From positions 62,001 to 126,000 of the forward strand of contig NZ_QRDX01000009.1 in NCBI RefSeq assembly GCF_003386195.1: a stretch of DNA of 64,000 nucleotides. The letters are read 5' to 3'. This stretch comes from Seonamhaeicola aphaedonensis (lineage in GTDB: Bacteria; Bacteroidota; Bacteroidia; Flavobacteriales; Flavobacteriaceae). The notes under the pieces are model-generated. The model was given only the letters and a program-made list of their open reading frames with translations, was not told where the DNA came from and did not search any database. Shown piece after piece: positions 19,019-27,627 of the stretch. Within the stretch, counting starts at the first letter, position 1, and the number at the start of each line of letters is the position of its first letter. The translations under genes and the position numbers were made by a program.

Positions 19019-21022
19019 ATGCAGTTTAAAATTGAATCAGAATTTAGTCCCACCGGAGATCAACCAGAAGCTATCAATCAATTAGCTGAAGGCATCCTAA
19101 CTAATGAAAAACACCAAACACTATTGGGGGTAACGGGCTCTGGAAAAACCTTTACAGTTGCCAATGTTATTGAAAAAGTACAAAAACCAACATTAGTTCT
19201 GGCACATAACAAAACATTGGCAGCGCAACTGTATTCTGAGTTTAAACAATTTTTTCCTAATAATGCTGTTGAATATTTTGTATCTTATTACGACTACTAT
19301 CAACCAGAGGCCTACATTCCTGTAACAGGAGTTTATATTGAAAAAGACTTATCAATAAACGAAGAAATTGAAAAAATGCGATTAAGCACCACGTCTTCCT
19401 TACTTTCAGGAAGAAGAGACGTTTTAGTAGTAGCATCAGTTTCTTGTTTGTATGGCATAGGAAACCCTATAGAGTTTCAAAAAAACGTATTAACGCTAAA
19501 GAGAGATCAGGAAATTTCAAGAACGAAATTATTACACATGCTGGTTCAAAGTTTATATTCGAGAACCGAAGCAGATTTTAATCATGGAAATTTCAGAATT
19601 AAAGGAGACACTGTTGACATCTTTCCCAGTTACGCAGATAATGCCTACCGCATTCACTTTTTTGGTGATGAAATTGAGGAGATTGAATCCTTTGATATTC
19701 TAACCAATCAGATTATTGAAAAATATGAGCATTTGAATATTTATCCAGCTAACATGTTTGTAACCTCACCAGATATATTACAAAATGCTATCAATGATAT
19801 TCAAGACGACCTCGTAAAACAATATGATTATTTCAAGGAAATAGGCAAACATCTTGAGGCAAAACGATTAAAAGAGCGTACGGAATTTGATCTTGAAATG
19901 ATTCGTGAATTAGGTTACTGTTCTGGTATTGAAAACTATTCACGTTATTTGGATGGACGACAAGCAGGGTCACGCCCATTCTGTTTACTAGATTATTTTC
20001 CTAAAGATTTCTTAATGGTTGTTGATGAAAGCCACGTAACAATATCACAAGTTCACGCTATGTATGGCGGTGATAGAAGCCGAAAAGAAAATTTAGTAGA
20101 ATACGGCTTCAGGCTACCAGCTGCACTAGATAACAGACCACTTAAATTTGAGGAATTTGAAGCCCTTCAAAATCAAGTAATTTATGTTAGTGCAACCCCT
20201 GCTGATTATGAATTACAAAAAACCGATGGGGTTTATGTTGAACAAGTAATCCGGCCCACTGGATTACTGGACCCAGAGATTGAAGTCCGCCCGAGTTTAA
20301 ATCAAATTGATGATTTAATAGAAGAAATTCAACTTCGTGTTGAAAAAGATGAACGCACCTTGGTTACAACGCTTACCAAACGAATGGCAGAAGAATTGAC
20401 TAAATATTTAGACAGAATTCAAATTCGTTGTCGCTATATACATAGTGATGTTGATACCTTGGAACGTGTTGAGATTATGCAAGATTTGCGTAAAGGGTTA
20501 TTTGATGTCCTAGTAGGTGTTAATTTACTAAGGGAAGGTCTAGACTTACCTGAAGTGTCTTTGGTTGCCATTTTAGATGCTGACAAAGAGGGGTTTTTAC
20601 GCTCAACCAGGTCGCTTACCCAAACAGTAGGTAGAGCTGCCAGAAACATTAATGGAAAAGCCATCATGTATGCTGATAAAATAACCAATAGTATGCAAAA
20701 AACCATTGATGAAACCAATTACCGACGGGAAAAGCAAATACATTACAATAGTAAAAACAATATTACTCCAAAAGCACTCAATAAAAGTTTAGACAACGCC
20801 TTAGCTAAAAATTCGGTAAGTACTTATAAATACAAAATGGACGCTTTAAAGGCAGCAGAACCAGAAAGTAACTATTTAAGTAAACCTGAATTAGAGAAAA
20901 AAATCAAACAGCGTCGTAAACAAATGGAAGAAGCTGCTAAAGCTTTAGACTTCATGTTAGCAGCTCAATTAAGAGACGAAATAAAAATTTACCAGCAAAA
21001 ACTAGAAAAGCTAAAAGTATAA
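19019..21022 (+). CDS. uvrB: Excinuclease ABC subunit B
   Basis: UvrB is the DNA helicase-like damage-verification subunit of nucleotide excision repair, handed the lesion by UvrA and then recruiting UvrC. The 667-aa length is normal. Visible features are the start [17 protein letters not shown], Walker A GVTGSGKT at residues 37-44, the beta-hairpin region [12 protein letters not shown], helicase motif II DESH, motifs V/VI in [13 protein letters not shown] and TVGRAARN, and the C-terminal UVR coiled coil ([16 protein letters not shown]) that contacts UvrC. It is alone on its strand, with a hairpin overlapping its stop codon. Confidence 0.97.
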   Translation: MQFKIESEFSPTGDQPEAINQLAEGILTNEKHQTLLGVTGSGKTFTVANVIEKVQKPTLVLAHNKTLAAQLYSEFKQFFPNNAVEYFVSYYDYYQPEAYIPVTGVYIEKDLSINEEIEKMRLSTTSSLLSGRRDVLVVASVSCLYGIGNPIEFQKNVLTLKRDQEISRTKLLHMLVQSLYSRTEADFNHGNFRIKGDTVDIFPSYADNAYRIHFFGDEIEEIESFDILTNQIIEKYEHLNIYPANMFVTSPDILQNAINDIQDDLVKQYDYFKEIGKHLEAKRLKERTEFDLEMIRELGYCSGIENYSRYLDGRQAGSRPFCLLDYFPKDFLMVVDESHVTISQVHAMYGGDRSRKENLVEYGFRLPAALDNRPLKFEEFEALQNQVIYVSATPADYELQKTDGVYVEQVIRPTGLLDPEIEVRPSLNQIDDLIEEIQLRVEKDERTLVTTLTKRMAEELTKYLDRIQIRCRYIHSDVDTLERVEIMQDLRKGLFDVLVGVNLLREGLDLPEVSLVAILDADKEGFLRSTRSLTQTVGRAARNINGKAIMYADKITNSMQKTIDETNYRREKQIHYNSKNNITPKALNKSLDNALAKNSVSTYKYKMDALKAAEPESNYLSKPELEKKIKQRRKQMEEAAKALDFMLAAQLRDEIKIYQQKLEKLKV

Positions 21023-21038
21023 ACTTTCAGCTTTTCTA
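21003..21038 (+). terminator. uvrB terminator overlapping the stop codon
   Basis: TAGAAAAGCT and AGCTTTTCTA form a perfect 10-bp stem, extended inward by AAAGT/ACTTT around a short AT loop. The uvrB stop (21020-21022) lies in the loop. The T-run is within the 3' arm, so its strength is uncertain. Confidence 0.55.
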
Positions 21039-21088
21039 ATACCCGAAGGTCTACACAATACTATTATAAATTACTTAGCAGATTTATA

Positions 21089-21496
21089 TTAATTGTACTG
21101 CGTTTTAAAAATATCAATCAACACGTCTGGAGGTACTATTTTATTAGGAAAGCTCTCCATTAAATACAACACTTTAGTAATAGATTCATGACTTAAACCC
21201 ATTCTTAAACCAAAATTATATAGTTTTATAATGCCTACTGAATTGTCCTGATTACCTTGATCAATATTCATTAACAATACCAATCTGTGAAACTGAACAA
21301 TGCGTTCACTATGCGATTTTAAATGAACATAAGTGACTGGATGCTCTATTAAGTAATCAAAATCTGATCTGCTAATCCCGAGTTGTTTAGCAACCCCCAA
21401 CAGAAAACCATACTCTACATCGTTAATTTCTTTGTCATACTTCGCAAATGCAATCATTTCAGAAAGCAGACTTAACTTTTCTACTCTGTTAATCAT
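21089..21496 (-). CDS. TerB-like helical protein
   Basis: This small 135-aa all-helical protein has a pattern resembling the TerB/DUF533-type fold: SEMIAFAKYDKEINDVEYGFLLGVAKQLGIS has the acidic-residue plus Glu spacing of its metal-binding loops, and a second such segment is degenerate. No signal peptide is present. It is convergent with uvrB (66 bases between 3' ends), and I see no functional tie to excision repair. TerB-like domains are linked to stress responses and membrane-associated complexes, but nothing here proves a role in tellurite resistance. Confidence 0.5.
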   Translation of the reverse strand: MINRVEKLSLLSEMIAFAKYDKEINDVEYGFLLGVAKQLGISRSDFDYLIEHPVTYVHLKSHSERIVQFHRLVLLMNIDQGNQDNSVGIIKLYNFGLRMGLSHESITKVLYLMESFPNKIVPPDVLIDIFKTQYN

Positions 21497-21873
21497 TGTT
21501 CGGAAAAGGATTAATTAATTATGATATAAAGTTACTCAAAACCATCCTTTTATAATCGTTGATATAATGTAACTCATCGAAAAACCAAGCGTTTTTTATC
21601 GTTAATTTTAATGACTTAATCTCATTTTTAAAAATTATTTTTTGATAAGATAATAAATTACTTCAAATCTCATACAATCAAAAAATAACATAAAAAATTG
21701 ATTATCAACAATTTAAAATAATATGTTAATTTGTTTAATTTCAAACAAAATATAATTTTGTTATTAGTTTATAAAAATTTTTGAAAACGCAGATTTTTAT
21801 TATCTGATAGAAAAATAGAAACAAAAAAGAGCAACATAAAGTTGCTCCTTAAAAATTGTAATTAAAAAAAGTT
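21497..21873. other. AT-rich intergenic region
   Basis: This stretch of 377 bases lies between the TerB-like gene (leftward, 5' end here) and the 3' end of sucC. It is extremely AT-rich and holds no credible gene. It contains the sucC terminator at its right end and an AT palindrome ACAAAAT-ATA-ATTTTGT at 21745-21761. Any promoter of the TerB-like gene should lie in its left part, but I cannot mark one with confidence. Confidence 0.6.
21829..21847 (-). terminator. sucC rho-independent terminator
   Basis: A perfect 7-bp stem GAGCAAC/GTTGCTC with a 5-base loop is followed on the minus strand by six T residues and a further T-rich stretch. It lies 27 bases past the sucC stop codon. Confidence 0.85.
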
Positions 21874-23064
21874 TTATACTAAAACTTCTTGTACTTTATC
21901 TGCTGCCTCTTGAAACTCAGTAGCACTCAATACCGCTAACCCAGAATTATCAATTAATTCTTTAGCAATATCAGCATTAGTTCCTTGTAAACGAACAATA
22001 ATAGGAACTTCTATATTACCCATATTTTTATAAGCATCTATAACACCTTGTGCTACACGGTCACATCTCACAATACCACCAAAAATATTGATTAAGATAG
22101 CCTTAACTGCAGGATCTTTTAAAATGATTTTAAAGGCTTGCTCAACACGTGCCGCATCGGCTGTACCACCAACATCTAAGAAGTTAGCTGGTTCACCACC
22201 CGCTTGTTTTATTAAATCCATAGTAGCCATTGCTAAACCAGCACCATTTACCATACATCCAACATTACCATCTAAATCTACGTAATTTAAACCTACTTCT
22301 TTAGCCTCTACCTCAATAGGGTTTTCTTCACGTAAATCTCTTAAATCTACATAATCCTTATGTCTGTAAAGCGCATTATCATCAATAGTTACTTTAGCAT
22401 CAACTGCTAAAATTTTGTTATCACTGGTTTTTAAAACTGGATTTATTTCAAATAAAGACGAATCGGATTTTACGTAAGCCGTATAGAGCGCCATTACAAA
22501 TTTGGTCATTTCTTTAAACGCCATTCCTGACAAACCTAAGTTGAAAGCTACACGTCTTGCCTGAAAAGGTAGTAATCCAACCGATGGGTCTATCTCTTCA
22601 GTAAAAATTAAATGAGGTGTTTCTTCTGCAACAGTTTCAATATCCATACCTCCTTCGGTAGAATACATGATCATATTACGCCCTGTACCCCTATTCAATA
22701 AAACAGACATATAAAACTCTTCTGTTTCACTTTCACCGGGATAATAAACATCCTCTGCAACCAAAACTTGGTGTACTTTTTTACCTTCAGCAGAGGTCTG
22801 TGGTGTTATTAGATTCATACCTATTATCTTACCAGCTATTTCTTCAACCTCTTGTAAATTTTTAGCTAGCTTCACACCACCACCTTTTCCACGTCCACCT
22901 GCATGAACTTGTGCTTTTATTACATACCAACTCGTTCCTGTTTCATTAGTCAACTGTTTTGCAGCTGTAACCGCTTCACTAGCATTTTGTGCTACAATAC
23001 CGCGCTGAATACGCACTCCAAAACTGCTTAATATTTCTTTACCTTGATATTCGTGTAAGTTCAT
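21874..23064 (-). CDS. sucC: Succinyl-CoA synthetase (ADP-forming) subunit beta
   Basis: SucC is the ATP-grasp subunit that binds nucleotide and CoA-linked intermediates in the TCA-cycle step succinyl-CoA to succinate. The 396-aa length is standard. The N-terminus MNLHEYQGKEIL is diagnostic. The ATP-grasp core has VIKAQVHAGGRGKGGGVKLA and the C-terminal CoA-ligase domain has FLDVGGTADAARV and INIFGGIVRCD. The partner sucD is not adjacent, which is common in Flavobacteriaceae. It has a -7 box just upstream and a terminator just downstream, so it is probably a single-gene unit. Confidence 0.97.
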   Translation of the reverse strand: MNLHEYQGKEILSSFGVRIQRGIVAQNASEAVTAAKQLTNETGTSWYVIKAQVHAGGRGKGGGVKLAKNLQEVEEIAGKIIGMNLITPQTSAEGKKVHQVLVAEDVYYPGESETEEFYMSVLLNRGTGRNMIMYSTEGGMDIETVAEETPHLIFTEEIDPSVGLLPFQARRVAFNLGLSGMAFKEMTKFVMALYTAYVKSDSSLFEINPVLKTSDNKILAVDAKVTIDDNALYRHKDYVDLRDLREENPIEVEAKEVGLNYVDLDGNVGCMVNGAGLAMATMDLIKQAGGEPANFLDVGGTADAARVEQAFKIILKDPAVKAILINIFGGIVRCDRVAQGVIDAYKNMGNIEVPIIVRLQGTNADIAKELIDNSGLAVLSATEFQEAADKVQEVLV

Positions 23065-23089
23065 AATTTGCTCAATATTTTAAGAAAAG

Positions 23090-23097
23090 CAAATGTA
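23090..23097 (-). promoter_or_regulatory. Candidate -7 box of sucC (TACATTTG on minus strand)
   Basis: This exact TAnnTTTG match lies 25 bases upstream of the sucC start. A TTG nearby is too close for a standard -33 element. Confidence 0.45.
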
Positions 23098-23227
23098 TAG
23101 AATAGCAATTACTTTCGCTAATAATTAATTGTGAAAACTTGTTATATTTCAAATAAGTTAAATAATTAACAGAATGTTTAATTTGTATAATTTTTTAGTT
23201 ATTTATTTTTATTTCGATTGAATAAAA

Positions 23228-23235
23228 TATCTTTG
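23228..23235 (+). promoter_or_regulatory. Candidate -7 box of lysA (TATCTTTG)
   Basis: This exact TAnnTTTG match lies 18 bases before the ATG at 23254. The upstream in-frame TTG at 23218 precedes this box, which supports the ATG as the true lysA start. Confidence 0.5.
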
Positions 23236-23253
23236 GTAAAAAATTTGAAAATT

Positions 23254-24489
23254 ATGACGGAAAATCAATTGCTTAAAATAGCACAAGATTTTGGAAGCCC
23301 TGTTTATGTTTATGATGCTGAAAAAATTGAAGGGCAATATAAGAGACTTACCAACGCATTTAAAGATGTTAAAAGCTTAAAGATAAATTATGCTGTTAAA
23401 GCATTATCTAACATATCCATATTAAAACTTTTACACTCATTAGGTTCTGGCATAGATACCGTTTCCATTCAGGAAGTTCAACTTGGTTTAACCGCTGGTT
23501 ATAAACCCGAGCAAATTATATTTACTCCCAATGGTGTTTCTTTAGATGAAATTGAGAAGGCCGCTAAATTAGGTGTAAAAATTAATATTGATAATTTATC
23601 TATTTTAGAACAATTTGGAACCAAGCACCCAGATATTCCAGTATGTATTCGTATTAACCCGCATGTAATGGCGGGAGGAAATTCAAATATTTCAGTTGGA
23701 CATATCGACTCTAAATTCGGAATTTCCATTCACCAAATTCCACACATTTTGCGTATTGTAGAGAATACCAAAATGACTATAAATGGTATACATATGCATA
23801 CGGGTAGTGATATTTTAGATATTGAAGTGTTCCTGTATGCTAGCGAAATATTATTTAAAACTGCCAAACAATTTAAAAATTTAGATTTTATTGATTTTGG
23901 ATCGGGATTCAAAGTACCATATAAAGCAGGTGATATTGAAACCAATATTGAAGAACTTGGAAAAAAACTTTCCAAAAGGTTTAACGACTTTTGTAAAGAG
24001 TATGGCAAAGAATTAACCTTGGCGTTTGAACCAGGTAAATTCTTAGTAAGTGAATCTGGCAACTTTTTGGTGCAAGTTAACGCTGTAAAACAGACCACCT
24101 CAACTGTTTTTGCTCAAATTGATTCTGGTTTTAATCACTTAATAAGACCTATGTTTTACGGGTCACATCATGATATTATAAATATCTCTAATCCAAGAGG
24201 TAAAGAGCGTTTTTATACTGTTGTGGGATATATTTGTGAAACCGATACTTTTGGTAGCAACAGGCGTATTAATGAAATTAGCGAAGGTGATGTATTATGC
24301 TTTAAAAATGCTGGAGCCTACTGTTTCTCCATGGCTAGTAACTACAACTCTAGATATAGACCAGCAGAAGTACTATGGTATAAAAACCAAGCCTATTTAA
24401 TAAGAAAAAGAGAAACGTTTGATGACATTACAAAAAATCAAGTTGAAGTAGATTTTTCTTCAAAAAAAGAAAAAGCATTGGTTAAATAA
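23254..24489 (+). CDS. lysA: Diaminopimelate decarboxylase
   Basis: This PLP enzyme of alanine racemase fold III converts meso-diaminopimelate to lysine. I chose the ATG at 23254, giving 411 aa, because the TTG at 23218 lies upstream of the -7 box. The PLP lysine is Lys49 in NYAVKALSN. Other family marks are HMHTGSDI, the glycine-rich phosphate loop DFGSGFKVPY (GSG where many have GGG), FEPGKFLVS, and C-terminal ICETDTF and AGAYCFSMASNYN, where the Cys and Tyr complete the active site across the dimer. It is monocistronic, with its own terminator. Confidence 0.95.
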   Translation: MTENQLLKIAQDFGSPVYVYDAEKIEGQYKRLTNAFKDVKSLKINYAVKALSNISILKLLHSLGSGIDTVSIQEVQLGLTAGYKPEQIIFTPNGVSLDEIEKAAKLGVKINIDNLSILEQFGTKHPDIPVCIRINPHVMAGGNSNISVGHIDSKFGISIHQIPHILRIVENTKMTINGIHMHTGSDILDIEVFLYASEILFKTAKQFKNLDFIDFGSGFKVPYKAGDIETNIEELGKKLSKRFNDFCKEYGKELTLAFEPGKFLVSESGNFLVQVNAVKQTTSTVFAQIDSGFNHLIRPMFYGSHHDIINISNPRGKERFYTVVGYICETDTFGSNRRINEISEGDVLCFKNAGAYCFSMASNYNSRYRPAEVLWYKNQAYLIRKRETFDDITKNQVEVDFSSKKEKALVK

Positions 24490-24513
24490 ATCAAGGTTAA
24501 ATCTTAGTTATTA

Positions 24514-24545
24514 AATGCTCAACTTATGTTGGGCATTTTTTTTTG
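24514..24545 (+). terminator. lysA rho-independent terminator
   Basis: AATGCTCAAC pairs with GTTGGGCATT (one wobble pair) around a 4-base loop and is followed by nine T residues. It lies 25 bases after the lysA stop. Confidence 0.88.
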
Positions 24546-24703
24546 CTGATTACAAATAAAAAACATTATCTTTAAAATAAATATTCTATTCTATAGAGTG
24601 TTTATCCCTTCTCTTAATAGCAATAAAATACTGCCCTAAATTAATTATGATGTTAGAATAGCTCTAACACATGTAACTATTAATTAATTTAAACCAACCT
24701 AAA

Positions 24704-25429
24704 ATGAAAAAACTATTTTTTTTATTGTTACTGCTGCCAATGCTAGTAGTATCACAAGAGAATGAATCTTATTTACTAAATCTATCAGAGATTACTGTAA
24801 AAAATGGCCACAACGCTCAATTTCTTGAGGGTGTAAAAGCCTGGAAAGAGTGCTACCTAGAAAATAACGGCGAAGACAAATGGAATATGTGGAAACGTAT
24901 ACAAGGCGAAGGCACGGTTTATACTCTAACAAGTATGATGGCTAATTGGGCCGAAATGGATGAAGATGGCGATGATGCCAGTAAAGAATGTAGAATGACT
25001 GTTGTTAATTTAATTATGCCTCATGTTGAAAGCATACATTATAACATAGGGTGGTCTATGCCAGATTACAGTAGAAGCACACCTCTTGAAGACATGGGAC
25101 TCGTTTGGGTCTATAATGTTAAAGTCAATAATTCAACGGCATTTAAAGAGGTTGTTTCTGAAATAAGTAAAGCAGTTAAAGCAGCCGAAGGTGATAACAG
25201 AGGTACTTGGTACAGTGTTGTTGGGGGTGGACCAGAGGTGTCAGACTATTTCATAGCAGTTCCTTTTAAAAACTTCGCTGGGTTAGATGTTGACACCGAT
25301 AGCGTTTGGACAGTTTACGAAAAAGCCAATGGCAAAAAGAAAACTGATGCACTTAGAGATAAATTCAGAGCTTGCATTGATAGTGATTGGGCATATATAT
25401 ATACCCTTAACAAAAAACTTTCAAACTAA
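24704..25429 (+). CDS. Secreted protein with two tandem alpha/beta halves
   Basis: This 241-aa protein has a clear signal peptide (KKLFFLLLLLPMLVVSQE). The mature part looks like two related halves of ~105 residues. Each opens with a strand (LNLSEITVKNGH and VWVYNVKVNNST) followed by a helix, a GxW or GTW turn and a VYTL/FIAV strand, as in dimeric ferredoxin-like (ABM-type) barrels. I do not recognise the family by name. It is the first gene of a co-directional surface cluster running to 29,957, and its start is preceded by the leader AACCAACCTAAAATG, shared with other genes of the cluster. A hairpin terminator follows, so it may be transcribed alone. Confidence 0.6.
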   Translation: MKKLFFLLLLLPMLVVSQENESYLLNLSEITVKNGHNAQFLEGVKAWKECYLENNGEDKWNMWKRIQGEGTVYTLTSMMANWAEMDEDGDDASKECRMTVVNLIMPHVESIHYNIGWSMPDYSRSTPLEDMGLVWVYNVKVNNSTAFKEVVSEISKAVKAAEGDNRGTWYSVVGGGPEVSDYFIAVPFKNFAGLDVDTDSVWTVYEKANGKKKTDALRDKFRACIDSDWAYIYTLNKKLSN

Positions 25430-25452
25430 CTTCAATAATCTTATACTATACA

Positions 25453-25480
25453 GAAAAGCCCTTCTAAGTATGGGCTTTTC
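25453..25480 (+). terminator. Hairpin terminator after the tandem-domain protein gene
   Basis: A perfect 9-bp stem GAAAAGCCC/GGGCTTTTC with a 10-base loop starts 24 bases after the stop codon. The T-run is inside the 3' arm and the tail is poor, so termination may be partial. Confidence 0.6.
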
Positions 25481-25542
25481 AGTGTGTGGGTAATTGAAAT
25501 TATTTTATTTACATAATAGCAACCAATAAAAACCAACCAAAA

Positions 25543-26418
25543 ATGAAAACTCTTAGAAATCTTTCTCTTTTATTAGTTATAATCTTTTTATCTGCATGCA
25601 AAGATGCTCAAGTGGAAAAAAATATTATCATGTACTCTAACGTTTGGGATGAAATTGTGAATAAGGGCAATTTAGACCAGATCAATGACACCAATTTCGA
25701 CAGCAATATCACCATGATTTCCAGTCCTGAAAATATAGTGGGTATTGAAGATTTCAAAGCTTATTATTCAAACTTTATAACCGGGTTTTCAGATATTGAA
25801 TTTACCATTAATGAAATCTTTGGTCAAAATGATAAAATTGTAAAACACTGGAATTTTAAGGGTACGCACTCTGGGAATTTCTTCGGGATTCCAGCTACTG
25901 GAAAAACGGTTGACTTATCTGGCGCTACCATTGCCGTAATGAAAGATGGTAAAATTGCTCAAGAACAAGATTTTATGGATAACATGCTATTTATGCAACA
26001 ATTAGGAATTGTTTCTAACCCTGAAAATGTTAGCTTAATTGAGGGTATATATAAATCATTTGCAGCTGGTGATGTACCCAATGTACTTGCCGCTTTTGAT
26101 GCTAATATTTTATGGAACGAAGCAGAAAATTTTCCTTATGCCGATAAGAATCCATACATAGGACCAGATGCAGTTTTAAATGGTGTTTTTGCTCGTGTAG
26201 GTGGTGAATGGGAGAATTTCACCCTAGTTGATTTAAAACTTCATAATATGTCTAACAACTATGTTTTAGCAACTGGTCGATACCAAGGGAAGTACAAGAA
26301 AAACGGAGCGTCTATTAATGCACAAATGAGTCATTTATGGCAGTTAAAAGATGGAAAAGCAATTAGCTTTCAACAAATGGTTGACACTAAGCATGTGAAT
26401 GATGCCATAAAAAAATAG
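25543..26418 (+). CDS. Lipoprotein with two NTF2/SnoaL-like domains
   Basis: This 291-aa protein has a lipoprotein signal ending LSAC (Cys20), so it is probably anchored in a membrane after lipidation. The mature part has two cone-shaped NTF2-like domains. Residues ~25-155 carry the ester cyclase/SnoaL pattern (NFKGTHSGNFFGIPATGKTVDLSG, seen in polyketide cyclase-like proteins), and residues ~160-288 carry the nuclear-transport-factor-2 pattern (IEGIYKSFAAGDVPNVLAAFD, MSHLWQLKDGKAISFQQM). NTF2 domains bind small hydrophobic ligands or act as enzymes, and none can be assigned here. It precedes the AlgJ-like gene by 27 bases and could supply or hold a substrate for the acylation genes, which is speculative. 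Confidence 0.72.
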   Translation: MKTLRNLSLLLVIIFLSACKDAQVEKNIIMYSNVWDEIVNKGNLDQINDTNFDSNITMISSPENIVGIEDFKAYYSNFITGFSDIEFTINEIFGQNDKIVKHWNFKGTHSGNFFGIPATGKTVDLSGATIAVMKDGKIAQEQDFMDNMLFMQQLGIVSNPENVSLIEGIYKSFAAGDVPNVLAAFDANILWNEAENFPYADKNPYIGPDAVLNGVFARVGGEWENFTLVDLKLHNMSNNYVLATGRYQGKYKKNGASINAQMSHLWQLKDGKAISFQQMVDTKHVNDAIKK

Positions 26419-26445
26419 ATGTTATCCAATATTTAACTACCCTTT

Positions 26446-27483
26446 ATGAAATTAAAACAGTCCTTTATAATAGCGTTGATCTTAACTCTAATCGCTTTAA
26501 CCATTTGGGAGTTATATTGGCGAACCCAAACAGATTATTACATCGCTTATTTAGAAGATGATAGAAATTTGTGGGCAGAAGAACGATCTAAAGTTGAGAC
26601 AGCAACTTCCAAGGATATAATCTTGCTAGGTGCTTCAAGAACAGGTTATAACTTTAACACTCATATTTGGGAAGAAACACAAGGTATAAAACCAATAAAC
26701 CTATCTGCCAATGGCAAACCTTTTACACCATTTTTTGAGGACATTGTTAATAATACAGATTTTAACGGCACATTAGTTATTGGTGTAGTACCTATAGCTA
26801 TTTTTGAAAAGTTTAGAATAAAAGCAGCAAAACAATGGGTAGAACATTATTATAACAGAACCTATGCTCAAAGATTAGGTTTTAAACTGTCAAAACCGTT
26901 ACAACGGCATTTGGTTATGTTATCAGCTTCCGAATTAAAAAGTTATAACAATCTGGATTTAAAATCTCTAATAAACACTATTTCTATTAATGATGGTAGA
27001 ATAAAAACTAACGGTTTTAAGTTGGTTAACATTGGTTATAATGATGAAGACAGAAACCTCATCATGTTTCCGCGTATGACTAATAATCCAATATATCAAA
27101 AAGAAATTACAGATATGTGGGATAAAGTTATACCTATTCTACCAGACTACTCTGATAAGGTTGAAAAAGAAGCGGCCTCTGTAATTACTGAACTTTCATT
27201 ACTTATCAATACATTTAAAGCTAAAGGTGGTAAAATCATCTTTATTCGGCATAAGGCAGAAGAAGGCTGGCTCAAGCATGCAAAACGTATGATGCCAAGA
27301 AAAAAGGTCTGGGATAAATTTATTCAAACTGTAAATTGTCCTGCCTATCATTTTGAAGATTACGAATTCATGTCTAAATATTATTTACCTGACTGGTCAC
27401 ACCTAAATGCTGAAGATGCTAAAACCTACACTAAAGACATGGTAAATCAATTAATCAAAGATGGACACTTAACAAAGCACTAA
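26446..27483 (+). CDS. AlgJ/DltD-like SGNH acyltransferase-type protein (intact copy)
   Basis: This 345-aa protein has one N-terminal membrane anchor (residues 6-25) and an extracytoplasmic domain with SGNH-hydrolase marks: the nucleophile-like Ser64 in LLGASRTGYNF and a C-terminal catalytic pair in DWSHLNAEDA. Relatives such as AlgJ/AlgX or DltD work with MBOAT proteins to transfer acyl groups to surface polymers, and an MBOAT gene lies downstream in the same cluster. The direct neighbour is a paralogue of the same length that is interrupted by a stop. The acceptor polymer is not identifiable. Transfer of an acetyl or other acyl group to a cell-surface glycan is the most likely role. Confidence 0.72.
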   Translation: MKLKQSFIIALILTLIALTIWELYWRTQTDYYIAYLEDDRNLWAEERSKVETATSKDIILLGASRTGYNFNTHIWEETQGIKPINLSANGKPFTPFFEDIVNNTDFNGTLVIGVVPIAIFEKFRIKAAKQWVEHYYNRTYAQRLGFKLSKPLQRHLVMLSASELKSYNNLDLKSLINTISINDGRIKTNGFKLVNIGYNDEDRNLIMFPRMTNNPIYQKEITDMWDKVIPILPDYSDKVEKEAASVITELSLLINTFKAKGGKIIFIRHKAEEGWLKHAKRMMPRKKVWDKFIQTVNCPAYHFEDYEFMSKYYLPDWSHLNAEDAKTYTKDMVNQLIKDGHLTKH

Positions 27484-27501
27484 CAACCAAAACCAACCAA
27501 A

Positions 27502-27627
27502 ATGAAATTAAAAAAATCACTAATTATTGCAATTGCGATTACTATAATTGCAACGGTAGTATGGGAAATGTATTGGCGCTCCCAAGGTTTCCATCCAACC
27601 CTAAACGATGAAAAAGCTCTATAGGCC
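27502..27627 (+). pseudogene. 5' part of second AlgJ/DltD-like gene, cut off by an amber codon
   Basis: ATG 27502 opens a frame encoding MKLKKSLIIAIAITIIATVV, a membrane anchor closely matching the intact paralogue. After 40 codons it meets TAG at 27622-27624. The paralogue has Trp (TGG) at the aligned place (NLWAEERSK against AL-stop-AMTRAK), and the frame stays open and homologous to 28539. Counting the stop as one residue, the full frame is 345 codons, equal to the paralogue. A single TGG to TAG change explains it. It may be a real nonsense mutation or a sequencing error. Confidence 0.75.

Noticed and set aside
21089-21496. Subunit of the UvrABC excinuclease because it is next to uvrB
   Set aside because: It is on the opposite strand, short and all-helical with a TerB-like pattern. 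No Uvr motif is seen.
21745-21761. AT palindrome with a TAATTTTG box as a promoter
   Set aside because: No gene follows on the plus strand. In such AT-rich sequence this match is expected by chance.
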